From positions 1 through 64,000 of the forward strand of contig CAJWZJ010000001.1 of assembly GCA_913050245.1 (NCBI GenBank): a DNA stretch of 64,000 nucleotides. The letters run 5' to 3'. The DNA comes from an uncultured bacterium. GTDB lineage: Bacteria > Desulfobacterota_D > UBA1144. Shown piece by piece: positions 52,251-61,287 of this stretch. The position numbers were made by a program, and so were the translations under genes. Every line of letters begins with the position of its first letter. Position 1 is the stretch's first letter. The notes under the pieces were generated by a model. That model ran no database searches. It was not told the origin of the DNA and worked only from the letters and a program-made list of their open reading frames with translations.

Positions 52251-52304
52251 TGATGTCGTCATTTAACTCTACTTGCAACGACATTAAAGAAATGCTAAAC
52301 GGAG
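52251..52304 (+). promoter_or_regulatory. SAM-II/SAM-V type riboswitch aptamer
   Basis: The stem ATGTCGT/ACGACAT (52253-52259 with 52278-52284) encloses an 18-nt loop that reads CATTTAACTCTACTTGCA. The tail is TTAAAGAAATGCTAAACGGAG. The SAM-II aptamer of Agrobacterium metA has loop ..AUUUAACCGUAUUGCA and tail ..UAAAUGUAGCUAAAAAGGG, so AUUUAAC, UUGCA, UAAA and GCUAAA are conserved in order and spacing. Two TATAAT boxes (52230-52235, 52242-52247) lie just upstream. A second hairpin (GAGAAAAGG 52302-52310 with CCTTTCCTC 52324-52332) overlaps the GGAG end, and a TAGGAGC ribosome-binding site follows at 52350-52356. Confidence 0.82.
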
Positions 52305-52362
52305 AAAAGGTTTTAACTTAAATCCTTTCCTCTTCGAGTTACGTATTTGATAGGAGCATTTT

Positions 52363-53592
52363 ATGTCTTTTGTAACTTGTCTGAAATGTATTGATTGTAG
52401 TCCCGCTTGTGAGTTTGAGAAGCAAGCCTTATATGTTTGTGATGACTGCTTTGGTCCTCTAGAACCTAGCTACGACTATGAAAGAATTAAGGAAGAGCTC
52501 ACAATTGATAAAATTTCAAAAAGACCTAAGAATATGTGGAGATACAAGGAACTGCTGCCAATAGATAATGAACCAACAGTTGGAATGAACACAGGCTTCA
52601 CACCACTCATAAAGGCGAATAATCTTGCAGAAGTTTTAGGCGTTAAAAATTTATATATTAAAAATGATGGTGTAAATTTTCCTTCTTTATCTTTTAAAGA
52701 TAGAGTTGTAGCGGTTGCTCTATCCAAAGCAATAGAGCTTGGTTTTGATACTGTTGGATGTGCATCTACAGGTAATTTGGCAAACTCAGTTGCTGCTCAC
52801 TCAGCATCAGCAAAACTTAACAGCTTCATATTTATCCCATCTAATCTTGAAGAGGCAAAAATTCTTGGAACATCAATATATGGAAAAAATGTTATAGGTG
52901 TTAATGGAAACTATGATGAAGTTAATAGATTATGTACAGAAGTAATAGGTTCAAATAAATGGGGTTTTGTTAATATCAATTTAAGAACATATTATGCCGA
53001 AGGCTCTAAGACAGTTGGCTATGAAATAGCAGAACAACTTGGATGGAAAGCTCCTAAGAACATTGTAGTGTGCATGGCATCAGGTTCATTACTTACAAAA
53101 ATATATAAATCAATTAATGAACTAGTTGACCTAGGATTAGTTGAAGATAATCAGACTAAGATCTATGGAGCTCAAGCTTCGGGTTGTTCGCCAATATCTA
53201 CAGCAGTTAAAAATGGTTGGGAAACATTTAAGCCTGTTAAGCCAGATACGATAGCTAAATCACTAGCAATTGGTAATCCAGCTGATGGTCTTAATGCAAT
53301 TAATTTGTTAAATGACATTAATTCTTATTCAGAAGATGTCTCTGATGATGAAATTGTTAGTGCGATGAAATTATTAGCTGAGACAGAGGGAATATTCACT
53401 GAAACAGCTGGTGGTGTAACTTTAGGTTGTACAATTAAAATGTTAGAAAATGGGAAAATTAATAAAGATGAAGATTTAGTTCTTGTAATCACAGGAAATG
53501 GTCTCAAGACTCAAGATCCACTTGTGAATAATATTAAAAAACCATTTATAATTAATCCAAAATTAGATGAATTTAATAAAATAAAATATTAA
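52363..53592 (+). CDS. Threonine-synthase-family PLP enzyme, probable homocysteine/threonine branch enzyme under SAM control
   Basis: 409 residues of the fold-type II PLP family. An N-terminal zinc-ribbon-like segment (CLKCIDCSPACEF, CDDCFGPL) precedes TGFTPLIKANNLA, the PLP Lys in PSLSFKDRVV, the phosphate loop STGNLANSVAAHSA, and GNGLKTQDPL near the end. Threonine synthase converts O-phosphohomoserine to threonine. Two facts suggest a methionine role instead: a SAM-II-like riboswitch lies in its leader, and the next gene is a CysO-like sulfur carrier. An enzyme that displaces phosphate of O-phosphohomoserine with carrier-bound sulfide would give homocysteine for MetH. A plain threonine synthase remains possible. 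Confidence 0.88.
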   Translation: MSFVTCLKCIDCSPACEFEKQALYVCDDCFGPLEPSYDYERIKEELTIDKISKRPKNMWRYKELLPIDNEPTVGMNTGFTPLIKANNLAEVLGVKNLYIKNDGVNFPSLSFKDRVVAVALSKAIELGFDTVGCASTGNLANSVAAHSASAKLNSFIFIPSNLEEAKILGTSIYGKNVIGVNGNYDEVNRLCTEVIGSNKWGFVNINLRTYYAEGSKTVGYEIAEQLGWKAPKNIVVCMASGSLLTKIYKSINELVDLGLVEDNQTKIYGAQASGCSPISTAVKNGWETFKPVKPDTIAKSLAIGNPADGLNAINLLNDINSYSEDVSDDEIVSAMKLLAETEGIFTETAGGVTLGCTIKMLENGKINKDEDLVLVITGNGLKTQDPLVNNIKKPFIINPKLDEFNKIKY

Positions 53593-53603
53593 GGAGAAAT
53601 TTT

Positions 53604-53879
53604 ATGGCTATTGTTAGAATACCTACACCTTTAAGAAGATTGACCAAAGAGCAAGATGAGGTTAATTCTGGAGCTTCTAATGTTAATGACTTGATTCAGG
53701 ATTTAGAGGATCAATTTCCTGGAATTAAAGATAAAATATGTGAAGATGATGGTTCAATTAGAAAGTTTATTAATATCTACATCAATGATGAGGATATAAG
53801 ATTTTTAGAAGGGCCTGAAACAAATATTAAGGAAGATGATACAATTTCTATAATTCCTGCAATTGCCGGTGGTATTTAA
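53604..53879 (+). CDS. CysO-like ubiquitin-fold sulfur carrier protein
   Basis: 91 residues of the MoaD/ThiS superfamily. The segment [18 protein letters not shown] and the ending [10 protein letters not shown] closely resemble mycobacterial CysO, which ends in a di-glycine and donates sulfide as a C-terminal thiocarboxylate to the PLP enzyme CysM. Here the di-glycine is followed by one extra Ile, so the tail probably needs trimming by a JAMM protease, as described for related carriers. A good ribosome-binding site (AAGGAGA) lies 12 nt after the ThrC-like gene, so both share the riboswitch. Confidence 0.88.
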   Translation: MAIVRIPTPLRRLTKEQDEVNSGASNVNDLIQDLEDQFPGIKDKICEDDGSIRKFINIYINDEDIRFLEGPETNIKEDDTISIIPAIAGGI

Positions 53880-54931
53880 TTAAAAAAATCTTTAACTTTA
53901 TTTATATACTCTGAAAAAGGATTTTTAGAATCTTTATCTACTTCTTTTTGATATTCTTCCAGTAATTTCTTTTGCTTACTATTTATTGATTTTGGAATTA
54001 CAATGTTTAATTTAACATATAAGTCTCCATAGCCATCTCTATTTAGTATTTTAATACCCTTACCTTTCAACCTCATCATTTGTCCAGGCTGTATTCCAGA
54101 TGGGATTTTTAATTCTGATGTCCCATTTAAAGTGGGAATTTCTATATGGCCACCTAGTATGGCTTGAGAAATACTTAGTGGGACTTCGCACATTATATTT
54201 TCATCCTCTCTTTTGAAGAAAGGATGATCACTTACAACTATATCTATATAAAGATCACCACTGGGTCCATTATTAATTCCTGAATCACCTTCACCAGTCA
54301 TTCTAAGACGTGTACCTGTATCAACACCAGAGGGAATTTTAACTTCTAACTTTTTATTTTCAGTGTCATCAGCAAAAGCTCCCACTCCACCACATGAACC
54401 ACATGTCCTACTTACAGAAAACATTCCCTGAGAATAATTAACCTCCCCTGTGCCATTACAAGCTTTACAGACTTCATATGTTTTGGCTCTTCTTATAGAA
54501 ACATTTTTTTTGGTTCCAGTTACAGCTTCTTCGAAAGTCAATGATACTTCAAATCTTAAGTCTCTTCCTTTGAACTGAGAAGGCCCCCTGTTACCTCTTC
54601 TGGACCCTCCTCTTCCTCCACCAAAGAAGTCATTGATTAAATCATCTAGATCTGGGAATCCTCCACCTGGGAATCCACCTCCAGGGAATCCTCCGCCACC
54701 TGGCCCACCAGGGTTGACTGTACCAAAAGTATCATATTGAGATCTTTTTTCACTATCTCCTAAAACTTGATAAGCTTCATTAATTTCTTTAAATTTTTCT
54801 TCAGCTTTTTTATCATTTTTATTTCTATCTGGATGATATTTCAATGCTAGCTTCTTATAAGCTTTTTTAATTTGCTCCTCTGAAGAACCTCTATCAATAC
54901 CAAGAACTGAATAATAATCTTTATTGCTCAT
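53876..54931 (-). CDS. dnaJ: Chaperone DnaJ with a halved zinc-finger domain
   Basis: 351 residues. J domain with HPD ([11 protein letters not shown]), Gly/Phe-rich linker ([13 protein letters not shown]), central Cys-rich domain, and two C-terminal beta domains ending in a helix. Ordinary DnaJ has four CxxCxGxG motifs and two zinc sites. Here only two are present, CKACNGTG and CGSCGGVG, separated by [14 protein letters not shown]. This corresponds to the second and third motifs. The first and fourth motifs are absent, so only one zinc site can form. The rest of the protein is intact. It overlaps grpE by 11 nt. Stop converges with the CysO-like gene. Confidence 0.93.
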   Translation of the reverse strand: MSNKDYYSVLGIDRGSSEEQIKKAYKKLALKYHPDRNKNDKKAEEKFKEINEAYQVLGDSEKRSQYDTFGTVNPGGPGGGGFPGGGFPGGGFPDLDDLINDFFGGGRGGSRRGNRGPSQFKGRDLRFEVSLTFEEAVTGTKKNVSIRRAKTYEVCKACNGTGEVNYSQGMFSVSRTCGSCGGVGAFADDTENKKLEVKIPSGVDTGTRLRMTGEGDSGINNGPSGDLYIDIVVSDHPFFKREDENIMCEVPLSISQAILGGHIEIPTLNGTSELKIPSGIQPGQMMRLKGKGIKILNRDGYGDLYVKLNIVIPKSINSKQKKLLEEYQKEVDKDSKNPFSEYINKVKDFFN

Positions 54932-55598
54932 TTTCTACACCTGAGGATACAATAACTAATGCTGGTCTAAGAATTTTATTATCCAGAGTATAGCCTGATT
55001 GAACCACTTCTATTATTTTATTATTTTCAAACTCATCAGAATTCTTCAATTCTAGTGCTTGATGGAAATTTGGATCAAATTCATCACCTCTATTCAGCTC
55101 AATCTTATTAATATTATTTTTTTCAATAAAATTTAAAAAATCTTTCTGCACACTGACCATTCCTTTATAAAAATCTGAATTTTTATCAGTATCATGATAT
55201 AAAGATAAACCTCTATCAAAATTATCAATAAAAAACAGTAAATCTCTCAACATATTTTCTTTTGCAGCAAAAGTAGCCTGACTCTTTTCTATTTGATTTC
55301 TTTTTTTATAATTATCAAAATCGGCGGCCATTCTTAATAATTTTTCATTGACTTCTTTTTTAGCTAAGTCTAGATCTTTCTGTAATTTTTCAAAAGATTG
55401 TATATCCTCATCTTCAATCTTATTTAAATAAATTGAGAATTTATCTTTCTCGTTAAATTTTAAGATAATAGAATCATCTCCTTTTGAAGTAGTAATAATA
55501 TTAGTACTTCCAATAAAATCTATTAAATCATTTAAAGACGTTATGCTGACATTATCTTTTTTTTCATTATTAGTTTGATCACTCATAAAGCACTCCAA
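54921..55598 (-). CDS. grpE: Nucleotide exchange factor GrpE
   Basis: 225 residues. A long N-terminal acidic and coiled-coil region is followed by the GrpE core: [60 protein letters not shown] and [21 protein letters not shown]. It drives ADP release from DnaK. The N-terminal extension (about 80 residues) is somewhat longer than usual. It lies 21 nt after ppx and overlaps dnaJ. Confidence 0.93.
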   Translation of the reverse strand: MECFMSDQTNNEKKDNVSITSLNDLIDFIGSTNIITTSKGDDSIILKFNEKDKFSIYLNKIEDEDIQSFEKLQKDLDLAKKEVNEKLLRMAADFDNYKKRNQIEKSQATFAAKENMLRDLLFFIDNFDRGLSLYHDTDKNSDFYKGMVSVQKDFLNFIEKNNINKIELNRGDEFDPNFHQALELKNSDEFENNKIIEVVQSGYTLDNKILRPALVIVSSGVENEQ

Positions 55599-55619
55599 TC
55601 ATAATATAGTCATAATTAA

Positions 55620-56528
55620 TTAAATCTCAATGTATTTTTCAAAAATTCCTTCCAGAACCCCGAGGTCAGACACAAAATAATGATCAATTTTAAAATACTC
55701 TAGTATTTCTAGCAATATTAAAACTCCATAAACTATTACTTCTTCTCTTCCTTTTTCAATGCCATTTATTTCTAATCTATCTTTAGATGTTTTATTGCAA
55801 AGTTTTTCAAATATTTTATGGGTTATTTTATTAGATAATCTTGAACCATTTATTTTTTCAGGGTCATATTTAATTAAATTCATACTTATCGCTGCTAATG
55901 TGGTGGGAGTACCTGAATTAAAGATAACTTGAGTATCATTTTTTATATATTCATAGAAATCTATTTTGCTTAAAATGGATTTTATATAATTTTTTATATC
56001 AATTATTTTATCATTTGAAAAAATATTTGTTTCTTTAAAAATTTTTAACAATTTTATAACACCTAGGTCCAAGGAAACATAGTCAACAAATTTATCATCT
56101 AATGTCAGAATTATTTCTGTACTTCCACCTCCTATATCAACAATTATTTTATTTGATGCTGATTCAACTCTTAAGGAATTTGTACCAAGAGAAGTTAACT
56201 CGGCTTCTGTTTTAGAACTTATTATATTTAAGTTTTGATTATATCTTGCTTTAAAATTATCTACTATTTCTTCTTTATTTAATGCCTCTCTAAAAACGCT
56301 AGTTCCAACAATATGTATCTTATCAACATTATTTTTATTTATATCAGAAAAGATCATATCTAGTGTTTCATAATAAAGTTTTGGGAGAACTAAATATGAA
56401 TTATCATTTAGATACTTCCCTAACCCTACAACGTATCTTGATTTGTATCCATAATTATTTTTTTCATCTAGATCTCTGATTAAAAATCTAAATGCGTTAG
56501 TTCCTAAATCAATTGCTGCTGCTTTCAT
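55620..56528 (-). CDS. ppx: Exopolyphosphatase / Ppx-GppA phosphatase
   Basis: 302 residues, short for the family and lacking a C-terminal HD domain. ASKHA ATPase-fold motifs are AIDLGTNAFRFLI (phosphate 1), KIIVDIGGGSTEIIL (phosphate 2) and FNSGTPTTLAAI (adenosine region). It degrades polyphosphate or pppGpp, and the short form is mainly an exopolyphosphatase. It overlaps the carbonic anhydrase gene by 20 nt within the dnaK-dnaJ cluster, linking stress and polyphosphate. Confidence 0.88.
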   Translation of the reverse strand: MKAAAIDLGTNAFRFLIRDLDEKNNYGYKSRYVVGLGKYLNDNSYLVLPKLYYETLDMIFSDINKNNVDKIHIVGTSVFREALNKEEIVDNFKARYNQNLNIISSKTEAELTSLGTNSLRVESASNKIIVDIGGGSTEIILTLDDKFVDYVSLDLGVIKLLKIFKETNIFSNDKIIDIKNYIKSILSKIDFYEYIKNDTQVIFNSGTPTTLAAISMNLIKYDPEKINGSRLSNKITHKIFEKLCNKTSKDRLEINGIEKGREEVIVYGVLILLEILEYFKIDHYFVSDLGVLEGIFEKYIEI

Positions 56529-57072
56529 TGTGTATTTTATGTTTTTGAGAGTTTATAACATAGTTTGCTGCAGAATCTAATATCATTTTATAGTCATCTT
56601 CATTTATTGGTCTAATTTTTTTGCATGGTGATCCCATATAAAGATGACCTGGCTCAAGATACATCCCGGGAGGCACCAATGAGCCTGCAGCTACTATAGT
56701 ATTACATCTTATTTCAGCACCATCTAAAACAATTGCTCCCATTCCAATTAATATTCTACTTCTCATTGTACAAGCATGAATAATACACCCATGACCTATT
56801 GTGACATCATTTTCTATATGTGTGGGGTAAGTTTTAGAGTCAATGTGAATAATGGATCCATCTTGGATATTAGTCCTTTTACCAATTTGAATGTAATTAT
56901 TATCACCTCTTAAAACACAGTTGTACCAAACTGACGAATTTTCACCAATTTGAACATTTCCAATTATTTTAGAACCTGGCGCAACAAAAACTGAATTATC
57001 AATTTTGGGTTTTAATGATAAGTTATAATCAGGATCCTTGAATTTAGGATTTTGACCAAGAACTGTAGCCAT
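56509..57072 (-). CDS. Gamma-class carbonic anhydrase-like protein
   Basis: 187 residues forming a left-handed beta-helix. Hexapeptide repeats are visible (IGNVQIGENSSVWYNCVLRGD, IGKRTNIQDGSIIHID, IENDVTIGHGCIIHACT). The three zinc His are in IIHID and TIGHGCIIHAC. This is the YrdA/Cam-like group. Many members lack proven carbonic anhydrase activity, so the call is by fold. The 3' end overlaps ppx by 20 nt, and it lies 2 nt after rpmE2. Confidence 0.9.
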   Translation of the reverse strand: MATVLGQNPKFKDPDYNLSLKPKIDNSVFVAPGSKIIGNVQIGENSSVWYNCVLRGDNNYIQIGKRTNIQDGSIIHIDSKTYPTHIENDVTIGHGCIIHACTMRSRILIGMGAIVLDGAEIRCNTIVAAGSLVPPGMYLEPGHLYMGSPCKKIRPINEDDYKMILDSAANYVINSQKHKIHNESSSN

Positions 57073-57074
57073 AT

Positions 57075-57320
57075 CTACTGCTTAATCTTATATTTTTTAT
57101 TGAACTTTTCTATTCTACCAGTGGTGCCACCACTACGCTCTTTACCAGAATAAAAAGGATGGGATGAGCTTGAGATTTCAACTTTAACAAGAGGGTATTC
57201 TTGACCTTCATGAGTAATTTTTTCATCTGTATCAACACATGAATCAATTATAAAACTTTCATCTGTTGTAATATCTTTAAATAAGACTTTTCTGCTAGCT
57301 GGATGAATATCTTTTTTCAT
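57075..57320 (-). CDS. rpmE2: 50S ribosomal protein L31 type B
   Basis: 81 residues from the ATG at 57320; an earlier TTG at 57338 is in frame but gives a non-family N-terminus. KKDIHPASRKVLFKD, EYPLVKVEISSSSHPFYSGK and GRIEKFNKKYKIK match L31. The zinc-binding Cys of type A L31 are absent (one Cys only), so this is the zinc-free form. Use of a zinc-free L31 agrees with the Zur-controlled, zinc-poor lifestyle suggested at 1-4030. No Zur box is seen here. Confidence 0.92.
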   Translation of the reverse strand: MKKDIHPASRKVLFKDITTDESFIIDSCVDTDEKITHEGQEYPLVKVEISSSSHPFYSGKERSGGTTGRIEKFNKKYKIKQ

Positions 57321-57356
57321 AGTTTGAAATCTTAACACTAAATATACTATTTACAA

Positions 57357-59255
57357 CTACTTATCTGTAAATTCAGCATCTATAACTTCCTCTTTATCAT
57401 TTTTCTTTTTTTCATCCTCATTTTCTTGCTCAGGCTGTGATTCTTCTTGCGCCTTTGATGCTTCAGCATACATTTTTTCGGCTAATTTATGAGAAACTTT
57501 CGTCAATTCTTCTGAGGCTGCTTTTATTTCATCCACATTATCTGATTTAACCGCTTCCCTTGCTTTATCAAGAGCTGTGTCTATATCTGCTTTCTCATTC
57601 TCCTCAACTTTATCTGCATTTTCAGAGACGGCTTTTTCAGTAGAATAAATTAACTGGTCTAAGGAATTTCTTTCATTAATAAGATCTTTTTTATCTTTAT
57701 CTTCATCCGCTTTTGCCTCTGCGTCCTTTACCATTTGATCAATCTCATCTGAAGATAAACCAGATGAGGCTTCAACCTTAATTTTTTGTTCCTTGTTTGT
57801 TGCTTTATCAACTGCAGATACATTAAGAATGCCATCAGAGTCAATATCAAATGTAACCTCTACTTGAGGAATTCCTCTTGGTGCTGGAGAAATACCATCT
57901 AGTATGAATTTGGCTAAAGTCCTATTATCTGCAGCCATAGATCTTTCACCTTGAGTAACATGAATTTCAACACTAGGTTGATTATCTTGTGCGGTAGAAA
58001 AAATCTGGCTTTGTTTTGTAGGAATAGTTGTATTTCTATTTATTATAGGAGTATTTACACCACCAAGCGTTTCAATTCCTAAAGATAAAGGCGCCACATC
58101 CAGAAGTAAAACATCTTTTACATCACCTGATAAAACAGCTCCTTGTATTGCTGCTCCAAGAGCTACAACTTCATCAGGGTTAATTCCTTTATGTGGTTCT
58201 TTACCAAAAAAATCTTTTACAACTTTTTGAACCATAGGAATTCTAGTTGAACCACCAACTAGGATTACCTCATTTATATCTGATGGTTTTAAGCCAGCAT
58301 CATTTAAAGCATTTTTACAAGGTTCTAAAGATGATTTTATTTTAGAATCAATTATTTGTTCAAATTTAGACCTAGAAATTTTGATTAGTAAATGCTTAGG
58401 ACCATTTTGGTCAGCTGTTATAAATGGTAAATTAATTTCAGTCTCTAATGATGAAGATAATTCTATTTTTGCTTTTTCTGCAGCTTCTCTTAATCGTTGA
58501 AGCGCCATTTTATCAGAACTAAGATCAACACCATTTTCCTTCTTAAATTCTTCTATTAGATAATCAATAATCTGTCTATCAAAATCGTCACCGCCTAATG
58601 ATGTGTCTCCGTTAGTTGATTTAACTTCAATAACATTATCTCCAATTTCTAATATAGAGACATCAAAAGTTCCACCACCTAAATCGTATACCGCAACTAG
58701 GCCATCTTTCTTCTTATCAAAACCATATGCTAAAGCTGCTGCTGTAGGCTCATTTATTATCCTTTCAACATTTAAACCAGCTATTTTTCCGGCATCTTTA
58801 GTCGCTTGTCTCTGACTGTCATTAAAATAAGCTGGAACAGTTATTACCGCATCTGTTACAGCAGATCCTAGAAAAGCTTCTGCGGCTTGCTTTAATTTTG
58901 ATAAAACATTTGCAGATATTTGTGAAGGTGAATAATCATTCCCATCAACTTTGATCCATGCATCACCATTTTTATTTTTTACAATTTCATATGGAAGAAC
59001 TTTTCTGTCTTCATCTGTTTCTTCAAATCTTCTGCCAATTAATCGTTTCGCAGAGTAAATAGTCTTCTCAGGATTAACGACTGCCTGTCTCTTTGCAGGC
59101 TCCCCAACAAGTATTTCTGATTCTTTACCGAAGCTTACTACTGAGGGGGTAGTTCTGTTTCCCTCTTCATTAATTATGACTTTAGGCTCTCCACTATCAA
59201 CAAAAGAAATACATGAATTGGTAGTGCCTAAGTCTATCCCGATAACTTTTCCCAT
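57357..59255 (-). CDS. dnaK: Chaperone DnaK (Hsp70)
   Basis: 632 residues. Opens [15 protein letters not shown]. ATPase motifs include [14 protein letters not shown] and [13 protein letters not shown], the linker [19 protein letters not shown] precedes the substrate-binding domain, and the acidic tail ends [11 protein letters not shown] as in proteobacterial DnaK. It is the first of a cluster dnaK-rpmE2-carbonic anhydrase-ppx-grpE-dnaJ. The usual dnaK-dnaJ adjacency is broken by the four other genes. Its ribosome-binding site (AAGGAG) can be folded into an upstream hairpin (59261-59309). Confidence 0.97.
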   Translation of the reverse strand: MGKVIGIDLGTTNSCISFVDSGEPKVIINEEGNRTTPSVVSFGKESEILVGEPAKRQAVVNPEKTIYSAKRLIGRRFEETDEDRKVLPYEIVKNKNGDAWIKVDGNDYSPSQISANVLSKLKQAAEAFLGSAVTDAVITVPAYFNDSQRQATKDAGKIAGLNVERIINEPTAAALAYGFDKKKDGLVAVYDLGGGTFDVSILEIGDNVIEVKSTNGDTSLGGDDFDRQIIDYLIEEFKKENGVDLSSDKMALQRLREAAEKAKIELSSSLETEINLPFITADQNGPKHLLIKISRSKFEQIIDSKIKSSLEPCKNALNDAGLKPSDINEVILVGGSTRIPMVQKVVKDFFGKEPHKGINPDEVVALGAAIQGAVLSGDVKDVLLLDVAPLSLGIETLGGVNTPIINRNTTIPTKQSQIFSTAQDNQPSVEIHVTQGERSMAADNRTLAKFILDGISPAPRGIPQVEVTFDIDSDGILNVSAVDKATNKEQKIKVEASSGLSSDEIDQMVKDAEAKADEDKDKKDLINERNSLDQLIYSTEKAVSENADKVEENEKADIDTALDKAREAVKSDNVDEIKAASEELTKVSHKLAEKMYAEASKAQEESQPEQENEDEKKKNDKEEVIDAEFTDK

Positions 59256-59260
59256 ATGAA

Positions 59261-59309
59261 AACTCCTTTAATATAACTTTTATTTCAAATTAAGCATTAA
59301 AAAGGAGTT
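59261..59309 (-). promoter_or_regulatory. dnaK leader hairpin that sequesters the ribosome-binding site
   Basis: On the minus strand AACTCCTTT (59309-59301) can pair perfectly with AAAGGAGTT (59269-59261), which is the dnaK ribosome-binding site 6 nt before its ATG. A 2-nt bulge and an AAT/ATT extension add to the stem. The loop is about 25-31 nt. A possible promoter, TTGACA (59314-59309) with weak TAATTT (59292-59287), overlaps the 5' arm, so only read-through transcripts from sucC would carry the full hairpin. Confidence 0.5.
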
Positions 59310-59327
59310 GTCAAGAAAAAACATAAT

Positions 59328-60485
59328 CTATATCAATGAAACTACTGTTGATGCAGCATCCTTCATTGTATCTGCAGTTGTTATATTTAGACCAGATTCT
59401 TCAAGCATCTTTTTTCCTAAATCAACATTGGTACCTTCTAGTCTTACTACTAATGGAACATCGATACCAACTTCTTTAGCAGCTGTAATAATACCATCAG
59501 CGATAGTATCACATTTCATAATTCCACCAAAAATATTAACTAGAATAGCCTTTACATTGTCATCGCTAAGAATCATTTTAAAGGCTTGAGTAACCTGTTC
59601 TACGGATGCTCCACCCCCTACATCCAAAAAGTTTGCAGGCTCTGCACCATGATATTTGATTATGTCCATTGTTGCCATAGCCAATCCTGCGCCGTTGACA
59701 AGGCAGCCTATGTTCCCATCAAGTTTAACGAAACTAAAGCCCCAATTTTTAGCCTCTAGCTCTAAAGGCTCCTCTTCGGTTGGATCATGTAAATCCTCAA
59801 ACTCTTTATGTCTAAATTCAGCATTATCATCAAAATTCACTTTGGCGTCTAGGGCTTTGACTTCATCTTCCTCTGTAACAATTAAGGGGTTGATTTCAAC
59901 AAGAGCACAATCCATCTTGGTATAAAGGTTATAAATCCCTGAGATAATTGGACCAAGTTGTTTAGTCTGGTTCTTGTCTAACCCTAAAAAATAAGCAATC
60001 TTTCTAATATGAAATGGCTGAATACCACTTACAGGATCAATTGGTTGAGTTAATAATTTTTCTGGAGTTTCTTCTGCAACTTTTTCTATGTCCATTCCGC
60101 CCTCAGGGCTCGCAATAATTACATTTTTCTCTGAAGATCTGTCAGTAACAATAGATAAGTAATATTCTTTTTTTATTGTTGAAGATTTTTCAACATAGAC
60201 TTTATTAACAAGCTTACCCTCTGGGCCAGTCTGATGAGTTATCAGTGTCATACCTAGCATTTCTTTAACAGTCGACCCAACTTCTTCAGGTGTTTTTACA
60301 AGTTTGACACCTCCTGCCTTACCCCTACCACCTGCATGAATTTGTGCTTTTACAACATATTCATTGGTATCGAGTGACTTAGCATAATCTTGAGCATCTT
60401 TATCATTCTCAAAAACTCTTCCTTCCGATGTGTTGATATTAAATTTTCTGAATAAATCTTTTGCTTGATATTCATGAATGTTCAT
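59328..60485 (-). CDS. sucC: Succinyl-CoA synthetase beta subunit
   Basis: 385 residues from the ATG at 60485, where GGGGGT precedes it; a TTG at 60497 is a less likely start. ATP-grasp domain with NIHEYQAKDLFRKF, VVKAQIHAGGRGKAGGVK, ALVEINPLIVTEE, DAKVNFDDNAEFRH, and the subunit interface GGGASVEQVTQAFK, NIFGGIMKCD are present. It makes ATP or GTP from succinyl-CoA with SucD. The alpha subunit gene sucD, normally next, is absent here: dnaK follows instead. It lies 49 nt after sdhB. Confidence 0.95.
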   Translation of the reverse strand: MNIHEYQAKDLFRKFNINTSEGRVFENDKDAQDYAKSLDTNEYVVKAQIHAGGRGKAGGVKLVKTPEEVGSTVKEMLGMTLITHQTGPEGKLVNKVYVEKSSTIKKEYYLSIVTDRSSEKNVIIASPEGGMDIEKVAEETPEKLLTQPIDPVSGIQPFHIRKIAYFLGLDKNQTKQLGPIISGIYNLYTKMDCALVEINPLIVTEEDEVKALDAKVNFDDNAEFRHKEFEDLHDPTEEEPLELEAKNWGFSFVKLDGNIGCLVNGAGLAMATMDIIKYHGAEPANFLDVGGGASVEQVTQAFKMILSDDNVKAILVNIFGGIMKCDTIADGIITAAKEVGIDVPLVVRLEGTNVDLGKKMLEESGLNITTADTMKDAASTVVSLI

Positions 60486-60534
60486 AATAACCCCCAAGTA
60501 AATAAAAAAAGATAATAGATTTTAACAGAATATT

Positions 60535-61287
60535 TTACTTAACAATAGATTTAATTAAGCTTCTTCTCATATTTGCAATATTTTTGATTGAAATGCCCTT
60601 AGGACATACAGCTTCACATTCACCATGATTGGAGCATGCTCCAAATCCTTCATCGTCCATTTTGTCTACCATTGATTTAACTCTAGCTCTTTCCTCAACT
60701 TGCCCTTGTGGTAACTGCAATAAATGAGAAATCTTAGCACTTGTAAACAAAGCAGCAGAAGCATTAGGGCATGAGGCTACACAAGCTCCACAACCAATAC
60801 AAGCAGCAGAATCAAAAGCTTCCTCTGCATCTTCTTTTCCGATTAAAATACTATTCGCATCAGGTCCATTACCAGTATTTATAGAAACATAACCACCTGC
60901 TTGAATAATCTTATCAAAGGACCCTCTATCAACAACTAGGTCTCTCACAATCTTGAATGGTGTAGCTCTGAAAGGCTCAATAACAAGAGTATCTCCATCT
61001 TTAAAATGTCGCATATGCAGTTGGCAGACAGTAGTTCTGGCCATCGGTCCATGAGCAACCCCATTAATAACAAAGCCACATGTACCACAAATACCTTCTC
61101 TACAGTCACTATCAAAAGATATGGGCTCAACACCACTTTTTGTAAGATTTTCGTTCAGAATATCAAGCATTTCCAGGAAAGAAATGTCAACTGGAACATC
61201 TTTCATAGAATAATAATGAAAATCTCCATCAGAATTTTCGTTCTCTTGGCGCCAAACTTGCAAATTTAAATTAATTACATCAGACAT
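60535..61287 (-). CDS. sdhB: Succinate dehydrogenase iron-sulfur subunit
   Basis: 250 residues. [2Fe-2S] site [11 protein letters not shown], then [4Fe-4S] and [3Fe-4S] ligands in [12 protein letters not shown] and [15 protein letters not shown]. It carries electrons from SdhA to the membrane quinone pool. The Cys pattern and sequence fit the b558-type, non-classical succinate dehydrogenase with long SdhA. It shares one base with the sdhA stop and is followed by sucC. Confidence 0.95.
   Translation of the reverse strand: MSDVINLNLQVWRQENENSDGDFHYYSMKDVPVDISFLEMLDILNENLTKSGVEPISFDSDCREGICGTCGFVINGVAHGPMARTTVCQLHMRHFKDGDTLVIEPFRATPFKIVRDLVVDRGSFDKIIQAGGYVSINTGNGPDANSILIGKEDAEEAFDSAACIGCGACVASCPNASAALFTSAKISHLLQLPQGQVEERARVKSMVDKMDDEGFGACSNHGECEAVCPKGISIKNIANMRRSLIKSIVK

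Noticed and set aside
59308..59589. Plus-strand frame of 93 codons over sucC
   Set aside because: It is an antisense shadow; sucC motifs on the minus strand are complete.
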